Origin: a bacterium
Lineage (GTDB): Bacteria > JAJVIF01 > JAGGVT01
Reading direction: 5' to 3'
Length of the DNA: 6,823 bases
Assembly (NCBI GenBank): GCA_021157815.1
Contig: JAGGVT010000213.1
Location: 1 to 6,823 of the forward strand
Shown: piece by piece, positions 5,490 through 6,823 of the stretch
Numbering within the stretch: position 1 is the stretch's first letter
How the letters are laid out: each line of letters starts with the position of its first letter
Translations under genes and position numbers: made by a program
The notes under the pieces: model-generated
What the model saw: the letters and a program-made list of their open reading frames with translations, nothing else
The model's database searches: none
Told to the model about the DNA's origin: nothing

Positions 5490-6719
5490 ATGTTTAAGAA
5501 ATTTCAAGTTGAGGACCTGGTTCAGGAAACCGACAGCAAAATAGTAATGCTTGTAATGGATGGCGTAGGCGACATACCCCATCCCGATTATGATTTCAAA
5601 ACCCCTCTTGAGGCAGCGAAAACTCCAAACATGGATAAACTAACCGAGAAATCCGTGCTTGGAAGGATTGTGCCTGTGCATTACGGCATAACGCCCGGAA
5701 GCGGTCCCGGCCATCTTGGACTGTTCGGATATGACCCGCGAAACTACACGCTTGGCCGCGGAGTCATGGAGGCACTTGGGCTGGACATTCAGATGTTCCC
5801 AAGCGATGTCGCTGCCAGGGGTAATTTTGTGACGATGGACAAGAACGGGATAATACTCAACCGTCGTGGAGGGAAGGGAGAGGAGGCTCGTCTCACAACT
5901 GAAGAATCAACAGAACGGGTGAAACTGCTTTCCGAGAAAGTCAAAAAAATCCTGTCCATAGAAATTCTGTTGACTCCTGGACTGGATCACAGGTTTGTCG
6001 CTATTTTCCGCGGCAGGGAAATACGCGCTAACATGACCGATGCCGACCCGCAGCAAACAGGCAAGCCGATATCGCAAATACGGGCGCTCGATTCAAATTC
6101 GCAAATCTCGGCTCAAATCGCAAACGAATTCATCCTCAGAGCAAACAAAGTGCTGGCGGATTTTGAATACGGCAACGCATTGGTGCTTCGCGGATTCTCG
6201 AAACGCCCAAACTGGCCCACAATGAAACAGCGATTCAAACTCGACTGCTGCGCGATTGCGGAATACCCAATGTATCGCGGCATCGCACAAATTCTCGGCA
6301 TGGATAAACTGGCAGCTAGCAGCGGCGCTGAGGAAGCATTCAAAACCTATGTAAAAAACCACGATAAATATAATTTCTTCTTTATCCACATCAAGAAAAC
6401 GGACTCCTACGGTGAAAGCGGATTATTCGAGGAGAAGGTAAAGGTAATCGAGGATGTCGATTCCGCGCTTCCGATAATTCTGGACAAAATGCCCGACACT
6501 CTTGTGATTACAGGTGACCATTCAACTCCGGTTTACATGAAAGGGCATTCATGGCATCCAGTGCCGATCCTAATCCACTCCGACTATTGCGGCACTGACC
6601 AGACTAAACGATTCACCGAAAACGAATGCAACATAGGCGGCTTGTCAACATTCCCCGCCCGCCACATGATGAACCTCGCTCTCGCAAACGCAATGAAGCT
6701 TGAGAAGTACGGGGCGTAG
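5490..6719 (+). CDS. apgM: 2,3-bisphosphoglycerate-independent phosphoglycerate mutase, archaeal type (409 aa)
   Basis: Interconverts 3- and 2-phosphoglycerate in glycolysis and gluconeogenesis in the cytoplasm. It belongs to the alkaline phosphatase superfamily and uses two metal ions and a phosphoserine intermediate. Seen: the first metal-ligand motif VMDGVGD (D24), the catalytic-serine motif TPGSGPGHLGLFGYDP (S71), GRGVMEALG (89-97), the mid-domain ARGNF (109-113) and NRRGGKGE (124-131), and the later ligand motifs KKTDSYGE (D305), TGDHSTP (D343, H344) and GHSWHP (H353). Length fits the family (about 400 aa) and both ends look complete. Where canonical archaeal enzymes have His after D-x2-G, this protein has Glu (E309); as I recall, that is common in the bacterial branch. 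The ATG at 5490 has a good ribosome site. No gene follows closely on the same strand, so it is probably monocistronic. Confidence 0.95.
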   Translation: MFKKFQVEDLVQETDSKIVMLVMDGVGDIPHPDYDFKTPLEAAKTPNMDKLTEKSVLGRIVPVHYGITPGSGPGHLGLFGYDPRNYTLGRGVMEALGLDIQMFPSDVAARGNFVTMDKNGIILNRRGGKGEEARLTTEESTERVKLLSEKVKKILSIEILLTPGLDHRFVAIFRGREIRANMTDADPQQTGKPISQIRALDSNSQISAQIANEFILRANKVLADFEYGNALVLRGFSKRPNWPTMKQRFKLDCCAIAEYPMYRGIAQILGMDKLAASSGAEEAFKTYVKNHDKYNFFFIHIKKTDSYGESGLFEEKVKVIEDVDSALPIILDKMPDTLVITGDHSTPVYMKGHSWHPVPILIHSDYCGTDQTKRFTENECNIGGLSTFPARHMMNLALANAMKLEKYGA

Positions 6720-6731
6720 GGCGGTTAGAAT

Positions 6732-6752
6732 AAAGGGGACAGAGACGAATGT
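6732..6752. repeat. Possible fragment of the GGGGACA-type repeat
   Basis: AAAGGGGACAG matches the first bases of the 4009 repeat exactly; the following AGACGAATGTC diverges, although it also ends in GTC, as the repeats do in CGTGTC. It begins 12 bp after the apgM stop. The match is short and could be chance. Confidence 0.4.
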
Positions 6753-6762
6753 CACTCGGTTA

Positions 6763-6784
6763 GCTAGTTGTATCAATATCTAGC
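6763..6784. other. Small inverted repeat downstream of apgM
   Basis: GCTAG (6763-6767) faces CTAGC (6780-6784) across 12 nt. The stem is only 5 bp with no T-run, so it is a weak terminator candidate at best. Nothing else was recognised between 6753 and the right edge. Confidence 0.25.
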
Positions 6785-6823
6785 GGATTTAACTTTTGGA
6801 AAATTATCATATCTATTAAAAGG

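Noticed and set aside
5361-5582. Minus-strand 73-codon frame upstream of apgM
   Set aside because: It overlaps the start of apgM and the AT-rich promoter region, with low-complexity Lys/Leu/Ile content.

Overview
The window looks like a bacterial chromosome fragment, probably from a Gram-negative or little-studied candidate lineage. Genes are compact, Shine-Dalgarno sites are visible, and a single-membrane-segment G5/3D cell-wall protein sits beside an archaeal-type (ApgM) phosphoglycerate mutase of the kind also found in many bacteria. The sequence does not fix the taxon. The left ~4.1 kb has the character of an accessory or defence region. The right ~2.6 kb is housekeeping.

Layout. (1) 1-2144 (+) is the 3' part of a type IIG (Eco57I-like) restriction enzyme-methyltransferase; the reading frame is open through the left edge, so its N-terminus lies outside. 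The end of its methylase domain and its target-recognition domain (about 795-1905) are strikingly AT-rich compared with the GC-rich segments on either side. (2) 2215-2871 (+) is an unassigned, AT-rich gene whose product carries an R-x4-H motif in a helical setting, as in HEPN ribonucleases. (3) 2884-3150 is repeat DNA: one copy of a ~143 bp repeat, a REP-like palindrome, and a 27/27 bp inverted repeat made of two hairpins with complementary loops. (4) 3190-3946 (-) is a tightly coupled gene pair: a 142-aa HEPN-like helical protein and a strongly acidic ~108-aa partner. (5) 4009-4150 is the second copy of the ~143 bp repeat, in direct orientation, so the pair is bracketed by direct repeats. (6) 4160-5173 (-) is a membrane-anchored G5/3D-domain peptidoglycan-active protein. 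(7) 5174-5489 is the divergent intergenic region. (8) 5490-6719 (+) is apgM. A short fragment resembling the start of the repeats (AAAGGGGACAG) follows at 6732.

Working together: the restriction enzyme, the R-x4-H protein and the HEPN-like/acidic pair could be a small defence or toxin-antitoxin cluster built from modules and framed by mobile repeats. This is inference from motifs, composition and position. The cell-wall gene and apgM are divergent neighbours with no evident link to it. No tRNA, rRNA, CRISPR array or transposase gene was seen.
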